Of a DNA stretch of 64,000 bases, positions 12,064-27,371 are shown in pieces (position 1 is the first letter of the stretch; each line of letters opens with the position of its first letter). The DNA is from Tetranychus cinnabarinus. Its lineage: Eukaryota; Arthropoda; Arachnida; Trombidiformes; Tetranychidae. A program made the translations under genes and the position numbers. The stretch covers positions 62,001-126,000 of the forward strand of contig WHVY01000011.1 of the NCBI GenBank assembly GCA_022266195.1, in the 5' to 3' direction. Under the pieces are notes generated by a model. It had not been told where the DNA came from. It saw only the letters and a program-made list of their open reading frames with translations, and searched no databases.

Positions 12064-13829
12064 ACATTTACATTGAAATAACATTGTCGATACCAATGAG
12101 ATATTTACATTGAAATAACATTGACGATCCCAATGAGACATTTACATTGAAATAACATTGACGATCCCAATGAGACATTTAAATTGAAATAACATTGACC
12201 ATCCTAATGAGCCATTTACATTGAAATAACATTGACGATCCCAATGAGACATTTACATTGAAATAACATTGACGATCCCAATGAGACATTTACATTGAAA
12301 TAACATTGTCGATACCACTGAGATATTTACATTGAAATAACATTGACGATCCCAATGAGACATTTACATTGAAATAACATTGACGATCCCAATGAGACAT
12401 TTACATACAAATAACATTCACGATCCCTACGCAGAAACATTTACATTGGAATAACATTGACGATCCTTATGAAGCATTTACATTGAAATAACATTGACGA
12501 TCCCAATGAGACATTTACATTGAAATAACATTGACGATCCCAATGAGACATTTACACCGCCCTACTAGGAAACATTAAAATCGAAATAACATTGGCGATC
12601 TCAATGAGACATTAACATTGAAATATTATTGACGATCCCTATGAGACATTAACATTGAAATATTATTGACGATCCCAATGAGACATTTACATTGCAATAC
12701 CATTGGCAAGGCCAATGAGACATTTACGCCGCCCTACTCAGAAACATTAAAATCGAAATAACATTGACGATCCCAATGAGACATTTACATTGAAATAACA
12801 TTGACGATCCCAATGAGACATTTACATTGAAATAACATTGTAGATACCACTGAGATATTTACATTGAAATAACATTGACGATCCCAATGAGACATTTACA
12901 TACAAATAACATTCACGATCCCTACGCAGAAACATTTACATTGGAATAACATTGACGATCCTTATGAAACATTTACATTGAAATAACATTGACGATCCCA
13001 ATGAGACATTTACATTGAAATAACATTGACGTTCCCAATATGACATTTATATTGAAATAACATTGAACATCCTAATGAGCCATTTACATTGAAATAACAT
13101 TGACGATCCCAATGAGACATTTACATTGAAATAACATTGACGATCCCAATGAGACATTTACATTGAAATAACATTGTCGATACCAATGAGATATTTACAT
13201 TGAAATAACATTGACGATCCCAATGAGACATTTACATTGAAATAACATTGACGATTGCAATGAGACATTGACATTGATATAACATTGACGATTGCAATGA
13301 GACATTTACATTGAAATAACATTGACGATCCCAATGAGACATTTACATTGATATAACATTGACGATCCCAATGAGACATTTAAATTGAAATAACATTGAC
13401 CATCCTAATGAGCCATTTACATTGAAATAACATTGACGATCCCAATGAGACATTTACATTGAAATAACATTGACGATCCCAATGAGACATTTACATTGAA
13501 ATAACATTGTCGATACCACTGAGATATTTACATTGAAATAACATTGACGATCCCAATGAGACATTTACATTGAAATAACATTGACGATCGCAATGAGACA
13601 TTTACATACAAATAACATTCACGATCCCTACGCAGAAACATTTACATTGAAATAACATTGACGATCCCAATGAGACATTTACATTGAAATAACATTGTCG
13701 ATACCAATGAGATATTTACATTGAAATAACATTGACGATCCCAATGAGACATTTACACCGCCCTACTTAGAAACATTAAAATCGAAATAAAATTGACGAT
13801 CCCAATGAGACATTTACATTGAAATAACA

Positions 13830-15430
13830 TTGACGATCCCAATGAGACATTTACATTGAAATAACATTGACGATCCCAATGAGACATTTACATTGAAATA
13901 GCATTGACGATCCCAATGAGACATTTACATTGAAATAACATTGACGATTGCAATGAGACATTTACATTGAAATAACATTGACGATCCCAATGAGACATTT
14001 ACATTGATATAACATTGACGATCCCAATGAGACATTTAAATTGAAATAACATTGACCATCCTAATGAGCCATTTACATTGAAATAACATTGACGATCCCA
14101 ATGAGACATTTACATTGAAATAACATTGACGATCCCAATGAGACATTTACATTGAAATAACATTGTCGATACCACTGAGATATTTACATTGAAATAACAT
14201 TGACGATCCCAATGAGACATTTACATTGAAATAACATTGACGATCCCAATGAGACATTTACATACAAATAACATTCACGATCCCTACGCAGAAACATTTA
14301 CATTGGAATAACATTGACGATCCTTATGAAACATTTACATTGAAATAACATTGACGATCTAAATGAGACATTTACATTGAAATAACATTGACGATCCCAA
14401 TATGACATTTATATTGAAATAACATTGAACATCCTAATGAGCCATTTACATTGAAATAACATTGACGATCCCAATGAGACATTTACATTAAAATAACATT
14501 GACGATCCCAATGAGACATTTACATTGAAATAACATTGTCGATACCAATGAGATATTTACATTGAAATAACATTGACGATCCCAATGAGACATTTACATT
14601 GAAATAACATTGACGATCCCAATGAGACATTGACATTGAAATAACATTGACGATTGCAATGAGACATTTACATTGAAATAACATTGACGATCCCAATGAG
14701 ACATTTACATTGAAATAACATTGTCGATACCAATGAGATATTTACATTGAAATAACATTGACGATCCCAATGAGACATTTAAATTGAAATAACATTGACC
14801 ATCCTAATGAGCCATTTACATTGAAATAACATTGACGATCCCAATGAGACATTTACATTGAAATAACATTGACGATCCCAATGAGACATTTACATTGAAA
14901 TAATATTGTCGATACCACTGAGATATTTACATTGAAATAACATTGACGATCCCAATGAGACATTTACATTGAAATAACATTGACGATCCCAATGAGACAT
15001 TTACATTGAAATAACATTGTCGATACCAATGAGATATTTACATTGAAATAACATTGACGATCCCAATGAGACATTTAAATTGAAATAACATTGACCATCC
15101 TAATGAGCCATTTACATTGAAATAACATTGACGATCCCAATGAGACATTTACATTGAAATAACATTGACGATCCCAATGAGACATTTACATACAAATAAC
15201 ATTGACGATCTCAATGAGACATTAACATTGAAATATTATTGACGGTCCCTATGATACATTAACATTGAAATATTATTGACGATCCCAATGAGACATTTAC
15301 ATTGCAATACCATTGGCAAGGCCAATGAGACATTTACACCGCCCTACTCAGAAACATTAAAATCGAAATAACATTGACGATCCCAATGAGACATTTACAT
15401 TGAAATAACATTGACGATCCCAATGAGACA
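13830..15430 (-). repeat. Segmental duplication, copy 1, offset 2274 bp (partner 16104-17704)
   Basis: Private markers keep a constant offset of 2274 bp: ATCTAAATGAG (14359 versus 16633), TAATATTGTC (14901 versus 17175) and an ACATTAAAATAAC monomer near 14490. The boundary coordinates are approximate because the flanking monomers are also similar. Confidence 0.78.
15311..15327. repeat. Example of the hairpin monomer: 17-bp palindrome, 7-bp stem and AAG loop
   Basis: CATTGGC-AAG-GCCAATG is a perfect inverted repeat. The canonical monomer has only CATTG...CAATG (5-bp arms, 7-bp spacer) at the same place, so this variant has a much stronger dyad. It recurs in both arms, for example at 36425-36441 on the right, and is usually next to a CACCGCCCTACTCAG monomer. 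Some copies have stem mutations, such as 253-269, 2342 onward and the GGTCTTGCC copies near 62017 and 62442. Confidence 0.85.
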
Positions 15431-16103
15431 TTTACATTGAAATAGCATTGACGATCCCAATGAGACATTTACATTGAAATAACATTGACGATTGCAATGA
15501 GACATTTACATTGAAATAACATTGACGATCCCAATGAGACATTTACATTGATATAACATTGACGATCCCAATGAGACATTTAAATTGAAATAACATTGAC
15601 CATCCTAATGAGCCATTTACATTGAAATAACATTGACGATCCCAATGAGACATTTTCATTGAAATAACATTGACGATCCCAATGAGACATTTACATTGAA
15701 ATAACATTGTCGATACCACTGAGATATTTACATTGAAATAACATTGACGATCCCAATGAGACATTTACATTGAAATAACATTGACGATCCCAATGAGACA
15801 TTTACATACAAATAACATTCACGATCCCTACGCAGAAACATTTACATTGGAATAACATTGACGATCCTTATGAAACATTTACATTGAAATAACATTGACG
15901 ATCCCAATGAGACATTTACATACAAATAACATTGACGATCTCAATGAGACATTAACATTGAAATATTATTGACGGTCCCTATGAGACATTAACATTGAAA
16001 TATTATTGACGATCCCAATGAGACATTTACATTGCAATACCATTGGCAAGGCCAATGAGACATTTACACCGCCCTACTCAGAAACATTAAAATCGAAATA
16101 ACA

Positions 16104-17704
16104 TTGACGATCCCAATGAGACATTTACATTGAAATAACATTGACGATCCCAATGAGACATTTACATTGAAATAGCATTGACGATCCCAATGAGACATTT
16201 ACATTGAAATAACATTGACGATTGCAATGAGACATTTACATTGAAATAACATTGACGATCCCAATGAGACATTTACATTGATATAACATTGACGATCCCA
16301 ATGAGACATTTAAATTGAAATAACATTGACCATCCTAATGAGCCATTTACATTGAAATAACATTGACGATCCCAATGAGACATTTACATTGAAATAACAT
16401 TGACGATCCCAATGAGACATTTACATTGAAATAACATTGTCGATACCACTGAGATATTTACATTGAAATAACATTGACGATCCCAATGAGACATTTACAT
16501 TGAAATAACATTGACGATCCCAATGAGACATTTACATACAAATAACATTCACGATCCCTACGCAGAAACATTTACATTGGAATAACATTGACGATCCTTA
16601 TGAAACATTTACATTGAAATAACATTGACGATCTAAATGAGACATTTACATTGAAATAACATTGACGATCCCAATATGACATTTATATTGAAATAACATT
16701 GAACATCCTAATGAGCCATTTACATTGAAATAACATTGACGATCCCAATGAGACATTTACATTAAAATAACATTGACGATCCCAATGAGACATTTACATT
16801 GAAATAACATTGTCGATACCAATGAGATATTTACATTGAAATAACATTGACGATCCCAATGAGACATTTACATTGAAATAACATTGACGATCCCAATGAG
16901 ACATTGACATTGAAATAACATTGACGATTGCAATGAGACATTTACATTGAAATAACATTGACGATCCCAATGAGACATTTACATTGAAATAACATTGTCG
17001 ATACCAATGAGATATTTACATTGAAATAACATTGACGATCCCAATGAGACATTTAAATTGAAATAACATTGACCATCCTAATGAGCCATTTACATTGAAA
17101 TAACATTGACGATCCCAATGAGACATTTACATTGAAATAACATTGACGATCCCAATGAGACATTTACATTGAAATAATATTGTCGATACCACTGAGATAT
17201 TTACATTGAAATAACATTGACGATCCCAATGAGACATTTACATTGAAATAACATTGACGATCCCAATGAGACATTTACATTGAAATAACATTGTCGATAC
17301 CAATGAGATATTTACATTGAAATAACATTGACGATCCCAATGAGACATTTAAATTGAAATAACATTGACCATCCTAATGAGCCATTTACATTGAAATAAC
17401 ATTGACGATCCCAATGAGACATTTACATTGAAATAACATTGACGATCCCAATGAGACATTTACATACAAATAACATTGACGATCTCAATGAGACATTAAC
17501 ATTGAAATATTATTGACGGTCCCTATGAGACATTAACATTGAAATATTATTGACGATCCCAATGAGACATTTACATTGCAATACCATTGGCAAGGCCAAT
17601 GAGACATTTACACCGCCCTACTCAGAAACATTAAAATCGAAATAACATTGACGATCCCAATGAGACATTTACATTGAAATAACATTGACGATCCCAATGA
17701 GACA
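16104..17704 (-). repeat. Segmental duplication, copy 2, offset 2274 bp (partner 13830-15430)
   Basis: This is the second copy of the 2274-bp-offset duplication. A smaller 730-bp repetition (15181 to 15911) of the CATACAAATAACATTGACG start is nested between the two copies, so the block arose in at least two steps. Confidence 0.78.
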
Positions 17705-18389
17705 TTTACATTGAAATAACATTGTCGATACCACTGAGATATTTACATTGAAATAACATTGACGGTCCCAATGAGACATTTACATTGAAATAACATTGTC
17801 GATACCAATGAGATATTTACATTGAAATAACATTGACGATCCCAATGAGACATTTACATTGAAATAACATTGACGATCCCAATGAGGCATTTAAATTGAA
17901 ATAACATTGACCATCCTAATGAGCCATTTACATTGAAATAACATTGACGATCCCAATATGACATTTACATTGAAATAACATTGTCGATATTACTGAGATA
18001 TTTACATTGAAATAACATTGACGATCCCAATGAGACATTTACATTGAAATAACATTGACGATCCTAATGAGACATTTACATACAAATAACATTCACGATC
18101 CCTACGCAGAAACATTTACATTGGAATAACATTGACGATCCTTATGAAGCATTTACATTGAAATAACATTGACGATCCCAATGAGACATTTACATTGAAA
18201 TAACATTGACGATCCCAATGAGACATTTACACCGCCCTACTAGGAAACATTAAAATCGAAATAACATTGGCGATCTCAATGAGACATTAACATTGAAATA
18301 TTATTGACGATCCCTATGAGACATTAACATTGAAATATTATTGACGATCCCAATGAGACATTTACATTGCAATACCATTGGCAAGGCCA

Positions 18390-21300
18390 ATGAGACATTT
18401 ACACCGCCCTACTCAGAAACATTAAAATCGAAATAACATTGACGATCCCAATGAGACATTTACATTGAAATAACATTGACGATCCCAATGAGACATTTAC
18501 ATTGAAATAACATTGTAGATACCACTGAGATATTTACATTGAAATAACATTGACGATCCCAATGAGACATTTACATACAAATAACATTCACGATCCCTAC
18601 GCAGAAACATTTACATTGGAATAACATTGACGATCCTTATGAAACATTTACATTGAAATAACATTGACGATCCCAATGAGACATTTACATTGAAATAACA
18701 TTGACGTTCCCAATATGACATTTATATTGAAATAACATTGAACATCCTAATGAGCCATTTACATTGAAATAACATTGACGATCCCAATGAGACATTTACA
18801 TTGAAATAACATTGACGATCCCAATGAGACATTTACATTGAAATAACATTGTCGATACCAATGAGATATTTACATTGAAATAACATTGACGATCCCAATG
18901 AGACATTTACATTGAAATAACATTGACGATCCCAATGAGACATTGACATTGATATAACATTGACGATTGCAATGAGACATTTACATTGAAATAACATTGA
19001 CGATCCCAATGAGACATTTACATTGATATAACATTGACGATCCCAATGAGACATTTAAATTGAAATAACATTGACCATCCTAATGAGCCATTTACATTGA
19101 AATAACATTGACGATCCCAATGAGACATTTACATTGAAATAACATTGACGATCCCAATGAGACATTTACATTGAAATCACATTGTCGATACCACTGAGAT
19201 ATTTACATTGAAATAACATTGACGATCCCAATGAGACATTTACATTGAAATAACATTGACGATCCCAATGAGACATTTACATACAAATAACATTCACGAT
19301 CCCTACGCAGAAACATTTACATTGGAATAACATTGACGATCCTTATGAAACATTTACATTGAAATAACATTGACGATCCCAATGAGACATTTACATTGAA
19401 ATAACATTGACGTTCCCAATATGACATTTATATTGAAATAACATTGAACATCCTAATGAGCCATTTACATTGAAATAACATTGACGATCCCAATGAGACA
19501 TTTACATTGAAATAACATTGACGATCCCAATGAGACATTTACATTGAAATAACATTGTCGATACCAATGAGATATTTACATTGAAATAACATTGACGATC
19601 CCAATGAGACATTTACATTGAAATAACATTGACGATCCCAATGAGACATTGACATTGATATAACATTGACGATTGCAATGAGACATTTACATTGAAATAA
19701 CATTGACGATCCCAATGAGACATTTACATTGATATAACATTGACGATCCCAATGAGACATTTAAATTGAAATAACATTGACCATCCTAATGAGCCATTTA
19801 CATTGAAATAACATTGACGATCCCAATGAGACATTTACATTGAAATAACATTGACGTTCCCAATATGACATTTATATTGAAATAACATTGAACATCCTAA
19901 TGAGCCAATTACATTGAAATAACATTGACGATCCCAATGAGACATTTACATTGAAATAACATTGACGATCCCAATGAGACATTTACATTGAAATAACATT
20001 GTCGATACCAATGAGATATTTACATTGAAATAACATTGACGATCCCAATGAGACATTTACATTGAAATAACATTGACGATCCCAATGAGACATTGACATT
20101 GATATAACATTGACGATTGCAATGAGACATTTACATTGAAATAACATTGACGATCCCAATGAGACATTTACATTGATATAACATTGACGATCCCAATGAG
20201 ACATTTAAATTGAAATAACATTGACCATCCTAATGAGCCATTTACATTGAAATAACATTGACGATCCCAATGAGACATTTACATTGAAATAACATTGACG
20301 ATCCCAATGAGACATTTACATTGAAATAACATTGTCGATACCACTGAGATATTTACATTGAAATAACATTGACGATCCCAATGAGACATTTACATTGAAA
20401 TAACATTGACGATCCCAATGAGACATTTACATACAAATAACATTCACGATCCCTACGCAGAAACATTTACATTGGAATAACATTGACGATCCTTATGAAG
20501 CATTTACATTGAAATAACATTGACGATCCCAATGAGACATTTACATTGAAATAACATTGACGATCCCAATGAGACATTTACACCGCCCTACTTAGAAACA
20601 TTAAAATCGAAATAACATTGGCGATCTCAATGAGACATTAACATTGAAATATTATTGACGATCCCTATGAGACATTAACATTGAAATATTATTGACGATC
20701 CCAATGAGACATTTACATTGAAATAACATTGACGATCCCAATGAGACATTTACATACAAATAACATTCACGATCCCTACGCAGAAACATTTACATTGGAA
20801 TAACATTGACGATCCTTATGAAGCATTTACATTGAAATAACATTGACGATCCCAATGAGACATTTACATTGAAATAACATTGACGATCCCAATGAGACAT
20901 TTACACCGCCCTACTTAGAAACATTAAAATCGAAATAACATTGGCGATCTCAATGAGACATTAACATTGAAATATTATTGACGATCCCTATGAGACATTA
21001 ACATTGAAATAACATTGTCGATACCACTGAGATATTTACATTGAAATCACATTGACGATCCCAATATGACATTTATATTGAAATAACATTGACGATCCCA
21101 CTGAGCCATTTACATTGAAATAACATTGACGATCCCAATGAGACATTTACATTGAAATAACATTGACGATCCCACTGAGACATTTACATTGAAATAACAT
21201 TGACGATCCCAATATGACATTTATATTGAAATAACATTGAACATCCTAATGAGCCATTTACATTGAAATAACATTGACGATCCCAATGAGACATTTACAT

Positions 21301-21430
21301 TGAAATAACATTGACGATCCCAATGAGACATTTACATTGAAATAACATTGTCGATACCAATGAGATATTTACATTGAAATAACATTGACGATCCCAATGA
21401 GACATTTACATTGAAATAACATTGACGATC
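18390..21430 (-). repeat. Segmental duplication, copy 1 (partner 23076-25672)
   Basis: Marker monomers match 23076-25672 with an offset of 4686 bp at the start (GCAGAAACAT 18601 versus 23287). The offset is 4242 bp later (TATGAAG marker 20492 versus 24734). The 444-bp change is exactly twelve monomers, because the block with the 222-bp open frame occurs three times here (18833, 19539, 19983) and twice in the partner (23519, 24225). The internal HOR period is 706 bp. Confidence 0.8.
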
Positions 21431-23075
21431 CCAATGAGACATTTACATTGATATAACATTGACGATCCCAATGAGACATTTAAATTGAAATAACATTGAC
21501 CATCCTAATGAGCCATTTACATTGAAATAACATTGACGATCCCAATGAGACATTTACATTGAAATAACATTGACGATCCCAATGAGACATTTACATTGAA
21601 ATAACATTGTCGATACCACTGAGATATTTACATTGAAATAACATTGACGATCCCAATGAGACATTTACATTGAAATAACATTGACGATCCCAATGAGACA
21701 TTTACATACAAATAACATTCACGATCCCTACGCAGAAACATTTACATTGGAATAACATTGACGATCCTTATGAAGCATTTACATTGAAATAACATTGCCG
21801 ATCCCAATGAGACATTTACATTGAAATAACATTGACGATCCCAATGAGACATTTACATTGAAATAACATTGTCGATACCACTGAGATATTTACATTGAAA
21901 TAACATTGACGGTCCCAATGAGACATTTACATTGAAATAACATTGTCGATACCAATGAGATATTTACATTGAAATAACATTGACGATCCCAATGAGACAT
22001 TTACATTGAAATAACATTGACGATCCCAATGAGACATTTAAATTGAAATAACATTGACCATCCTAATGAGCCATTTACATTGAAATAACATTGACGATCC
22101 CAATGAGACATTTAAATTGAAATAACATTGACCATCCTAATGAGCCATTTACATTGAAATAACATTGACGATCCCAATGAGACATTTACATTGAAATAAC
22201 ATTGTCGATATTACTGAGATATTTACATTGAAATAACATTGTCGATACCAATGAGATATTTACATTGAAATAACATTGACGATCCCAATGAGACATTTAC
22301 ATTGAAATAACATTGACGATCCCAATGAGACATTTAAATTGAAATAACATTGACCATCCTAATGAGCCATTTACATTGAAATAACATTGACGATCCCAAT
22401 GAGACATTTACATTGAAATAACATTGACGATCCCAATGAGACATTTACATTGAAATAACATTGACGATCCCAATGAGACATTTACATTGAAATAACATTG
22501 ACGATCCCAATGAGACATTTACATTGAAATAACATTGTCGATACCAATGAGATATTTACATTGAAATAACATTGACGATCCCAATGAGACATTTACATTG
22601 AAATAACATTGACGATCCCAATGAGACATTTAAATTGAAATAACATTGACCATCCTAATGAGCCATTTACATTGAAATAACATTGACGATCCCAATGAGA
22701 CATTTACATTGAAATAACATTGACGATCCCAATGAGACATTTACACCGCCCTACTTAGAAACATTAAAATCGAAATAACATTGGCGATCTCAATGAGACA
22801 TTAACATTGAAATATTATTGACGATCCCTATGAGACATTAACATTGAAATATTATTGACGATCCCAATGAGACATTTACATTGCAATACCATTGGCAAGG
22901 CCAATGAGACATTTACACCGCCCTACTCAGAAACATTAAAATCGAAATAACATTGACGATCCCAATGAGACATTAACATTGAAATATTATTGACGATCCC
23001 TATGAGACATTAACATTGAAATATTATTGACGATCCCAATGAGACATTTACATTGCAATACCATTGGCAAGGCCA

Positions 23076-25672
23076 ATGAGACATTTACACCGCCCTACTC
23101 AGAAACATTAAAATCGAAATAACATTGACGATCCCAATGAGACATTTACATTGAAATAACATTGACGATCCCAATGAGACATTTACATTGAAATAACATT
23201 GTCGATACCACTGAGATATTTACATTGAAATAACATTGACGATCCCAATGAGACATTTACATACAAATAACATTCACGATCCCTACGCAGAAACATTTAC
23301 ATTGGAATAACATTGACGATCCTTATGAAACATTTACATTGAAATAACATTGACGATCCCAATGAGACATTTACATTGAAATAACATTGACGTTCCCAAT
23401 ATGACATTTATATTGAAATAACATTGAACATCCTAATGAGCCATTTACATTGAAATAACATTGACGATCCCAATGAGACATTTACATTGAAATAACATTG
23501 ACGATCCCAATGAGACATTTACATTGAAATAACATTGTCGATACCAATGAGATATTTACATTGAAATAACATTGACGATCCCAATGAGACATTTACATTG
23601 AAATAACATTGACGATCCCAATGAGACATTGACATTGATATAACATTGACGATTGCAATGAGACATTTACATTGAAATAACATTGACGATCCCAATGAGA
23701 CATTTACATTGATATAACATTGACGATCCCAATGAGACATTTAAATTGAAATAACATTGACCATCCTAATGAGCCATTTACATTGAAATAACATTGACGA
23801 TCCCAATGAGACATTTTCATTGAAATAACATTGACGATCCCAATGAGACATTTACATTGAAATAACATTGTCGATACCACTGAGATATTTACATTGAAAT
23901 AACATTGACGATCCCAATGAGACATTTACATTGAAATAACATTGACGATCCCAATGAGACATTTACATACAAATAACATTCACGATCCCTACGCAGAAAC
24001 ATTTACATTGGAATAACATTGACGATCCTTATGAAACATTAACATTGAAATAACATTGACGATCCCAATGAGACATTTACATTGAAATAACATTGACGTT
24101 CCCAATATGACATTTATATTGAAATAACATTGAACATCCTAATGAGCCATTTACATTGAAATAACATTGACGATCCCAATGAGACATTTACATTGAAATA
24201 ACATTGACGATCCCAATGAGACATTTACATTGAAATAACATTGTCGATACCAATGAGATATTTACATTGAAATAACATTGACGATCCCAATGAGACATTT
24301 ACATTGAAATAACATTGACGATCCCAATGAGACATTGACATTGATATAACATTGACGATTGCAATGAGACATTTACATTGAAATAACATTGACGATCCCA
24401 ATGAGACATTTACATTGATATAACATTGACGATCCCAATGAGACATTTAAATTGAAATAACATTGACCATCCTAATGAGCCATTTACATTGAAATAACAT
24501 TGACGATCCCAATGAGACATTTACATTGAAATAACATTGACGATCCCAATGAGACATTTACATTGAAATAACATTGTCGATACCACTGAGATATTTACAT
24601 TGAAATAACATTGACGATCCCAATGAGACATTTACATTGAAATAACATTGACGATCCCAATGAGACATTTACATACAAATAACATTCACGATCCCTACGC
24701 AGAAACATTTACATTGGAATAACATTGACGATCCTTATGAAGCATTTACATTGAAATAACATTGACGATCCCAATGAGACATTTACATTGAAATAACATT
24801 GACGATCCCAATGAGACATTTACACCGCCCTACTTAGAAACATTAAAATCGAAATAACATTGGCGATCTCAATGAGACATTAACATTGAAATATTATTGA
24901 CGATCCCTATGAGACATTAACATTGAAATATTATTGACGATCCCAATGAGACATTTACATTGAAATAACATTGACGATCCCAATGAGACATTTACATACA
25001 AATAACATTCACGATCCCTACGCAGAAACATTTACATTGGAATAACATTGACGATCCTTATGAAGCATTTACATTGAAATAACATTGACGATCCCAATGA
25101 GACATTTACATTGAAATAACATTGACGATCCCAATGAGACATTTACACCGCCCTACTTAGAAACATTAAAATCGAAATAACATTGGCGATCTCAATGAGA
25201 CATTAACATTGAAATATTATTGACGATCCCTATGAGACATTAACATTGAAATAACATTGTCGATACCACTGAGATATTTACATTGAAATAACATTGACGA
25301 TCCCAATATGACATTTATATTGAAATAACATTGACGATCCCACTGAGCCATTTACATTGAAATAACATTGACGATCCCAATGAGACATTTACATTGAAAT
25401 AACATTGACGATCCCACTGAGACATTTACATTGAAATAACATTGACGATCCCAATATGACATTTATATTGAAATAACATTGAACATCCTAATGAGCCATT
25501 TACATTGAAATAACATTGACGATCCCAATGAGACATTTACATTGAAATAACATTGACGATCCCAATGAGACATTTACATTGAAATAACATTGTCGATACC
25601 AATGAGATATTTACATTGAAATAACATTGACGATCCCAATGAGACATTTACATTGAAATAACATTGACGATC
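23076..25672 (-). repeat. Segmental duplication, copy 2 (partner 18390-21430)
   Basis: This is the second copy of the large duplication, with two 706-bp HOR units. It also carries an ACATTTTCATTG variant at 23811 that is otherwise seen only at 15650, an offset of 8161 bp. That implies exchange or gene conversion over distance within the left arm. Confidence 0.78.
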
Positions 25673-26820
25673 CCAATGAGACATTGACATTGATATAACA
25701 TTGACGATTGCAATGAGACATTTACATTGAAATAACATTGACGATCCCAATGAGACATTTACATTGATATAACATTGACGATCCCAATGAGACATTTAAA
25801 TTGAAATAACATTGACCATCCTAATGAGCCATTTACATTGAAATAACATTGACGATCCCAATGAGACATTTACATTGAAATAACATTGACGATCCCAATG
25901 AGACATTTACATTGAAATAACATTGTCGATACCACTGAGATATTTACATTGAAATAACATTGACGATCCCAATGAGACATTTACATTGAAATAACATTGA
26001 CGATCCCAATGAGACATTTACATACAAATAACATTCACGATCCCTACGCAGAAACATTTACATTGGAATAACATTGACGATCCTTATGAAGCATTTACAT
26101 TGAAATAACATTGACGATCCCAATGAGACATTTACATTGAAATAAAATTGAACGATCCCAATGAGACATTTACACCGCCCTACTTAGAAACATTAAAATC
26201 GAAATAACATTGGCGATCTCAATGAGACATTAACATTGAAATATTATTGACGATCCCTATGAGACATTTACATTGAAATAACATTGTCGATACCACTGAG
26301 ATATTTACATTGAAATAACATTGACGATCCCAATGAGACATTTACATTGAAATAACATTGACGATCCCAATGAGACATTTACATACAAATAACATTCACG
26401 ATCCCTACGCAGAAACATTTACATTGGAATAACATTGACGATCCTTATGAAACATTTACATTGAAATAACATTGACGATTACAATGAGACATTTACATTG
26501 AAATAACATTGACGATCCCAATGAGCCATTTACATACAAATAACATTCACGATCCCTACGCAGAAACATTTACATTGGAATAACATTGACGATCCTTATG
26601 AAGCATTTACATTGAAATAACATTGACGATCCCAATGAGACATTTACATTGAAATAACATTGACGATCCCAATGAGACATTTACACCGCCCTACTTAGAA
26701 ACATTAAAATCGAAATAACATTGGCGATCTCAATGAGACATTAACATTGAAATATTATTGACGATCCCTATGAGACATTAACATTGAAATATTATTGACG
26801 ATCCCAATGAGACATTTACA
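25225..26820 (-). repeat. Segmental duplication, copy 1, offset 2147 bp (partner 27372-28967)
   Basis: A unique one-base insertion (AATAAAATTGAACGATCCC) is at 26141 here and at 28288 in the partner, exactly 2147 bp apart. The GACGATTACAATG monomer and the ACCACTTAG/ACTGAGCC variants keep the same order. Boundaries are approximate. Confidence 0.82.
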
Positions 26821-27371
26821 TTGAAATAACATTGACGATCCCAATGAGACATTTACATACAAATAACATTCACGATCCCTACGCAGAAACATTTACATTG
26901 GAATAACATTGACGATCCTTATGAAGCATTTACATTGAAATAACATTGACGATCCCAATGAGACATTTACATTGAAATAACATTGACGATCCCAATGAGA
27001 CATTTACACCGCCCTACTTAGAAACATTAAAATCGAAATAACATTGGCGATCTCAATGAGACATTAACATTGAAATATTATTGACGATCCCTATGAGACA
27101 TTAACATTGAAATATTATTGACGATCCCAATGAGACATTTACATTGAAATAACATTGACGATCCCAATGAGACATTTACATACAAATAACATTCACGATC
27201 CCTACGCAGAAACATTTACATTGGAATAACATTGACGATCCTTATGAAGCATTTACATTGAAATAACATTGACGATCCCAATGAGACATTTACATTGAAA
27301 TAACATTGACGATCCCAATGAGACATTTACACCGCCCTACTTAGAAACATTAAAATCGAAATAACATTGAC

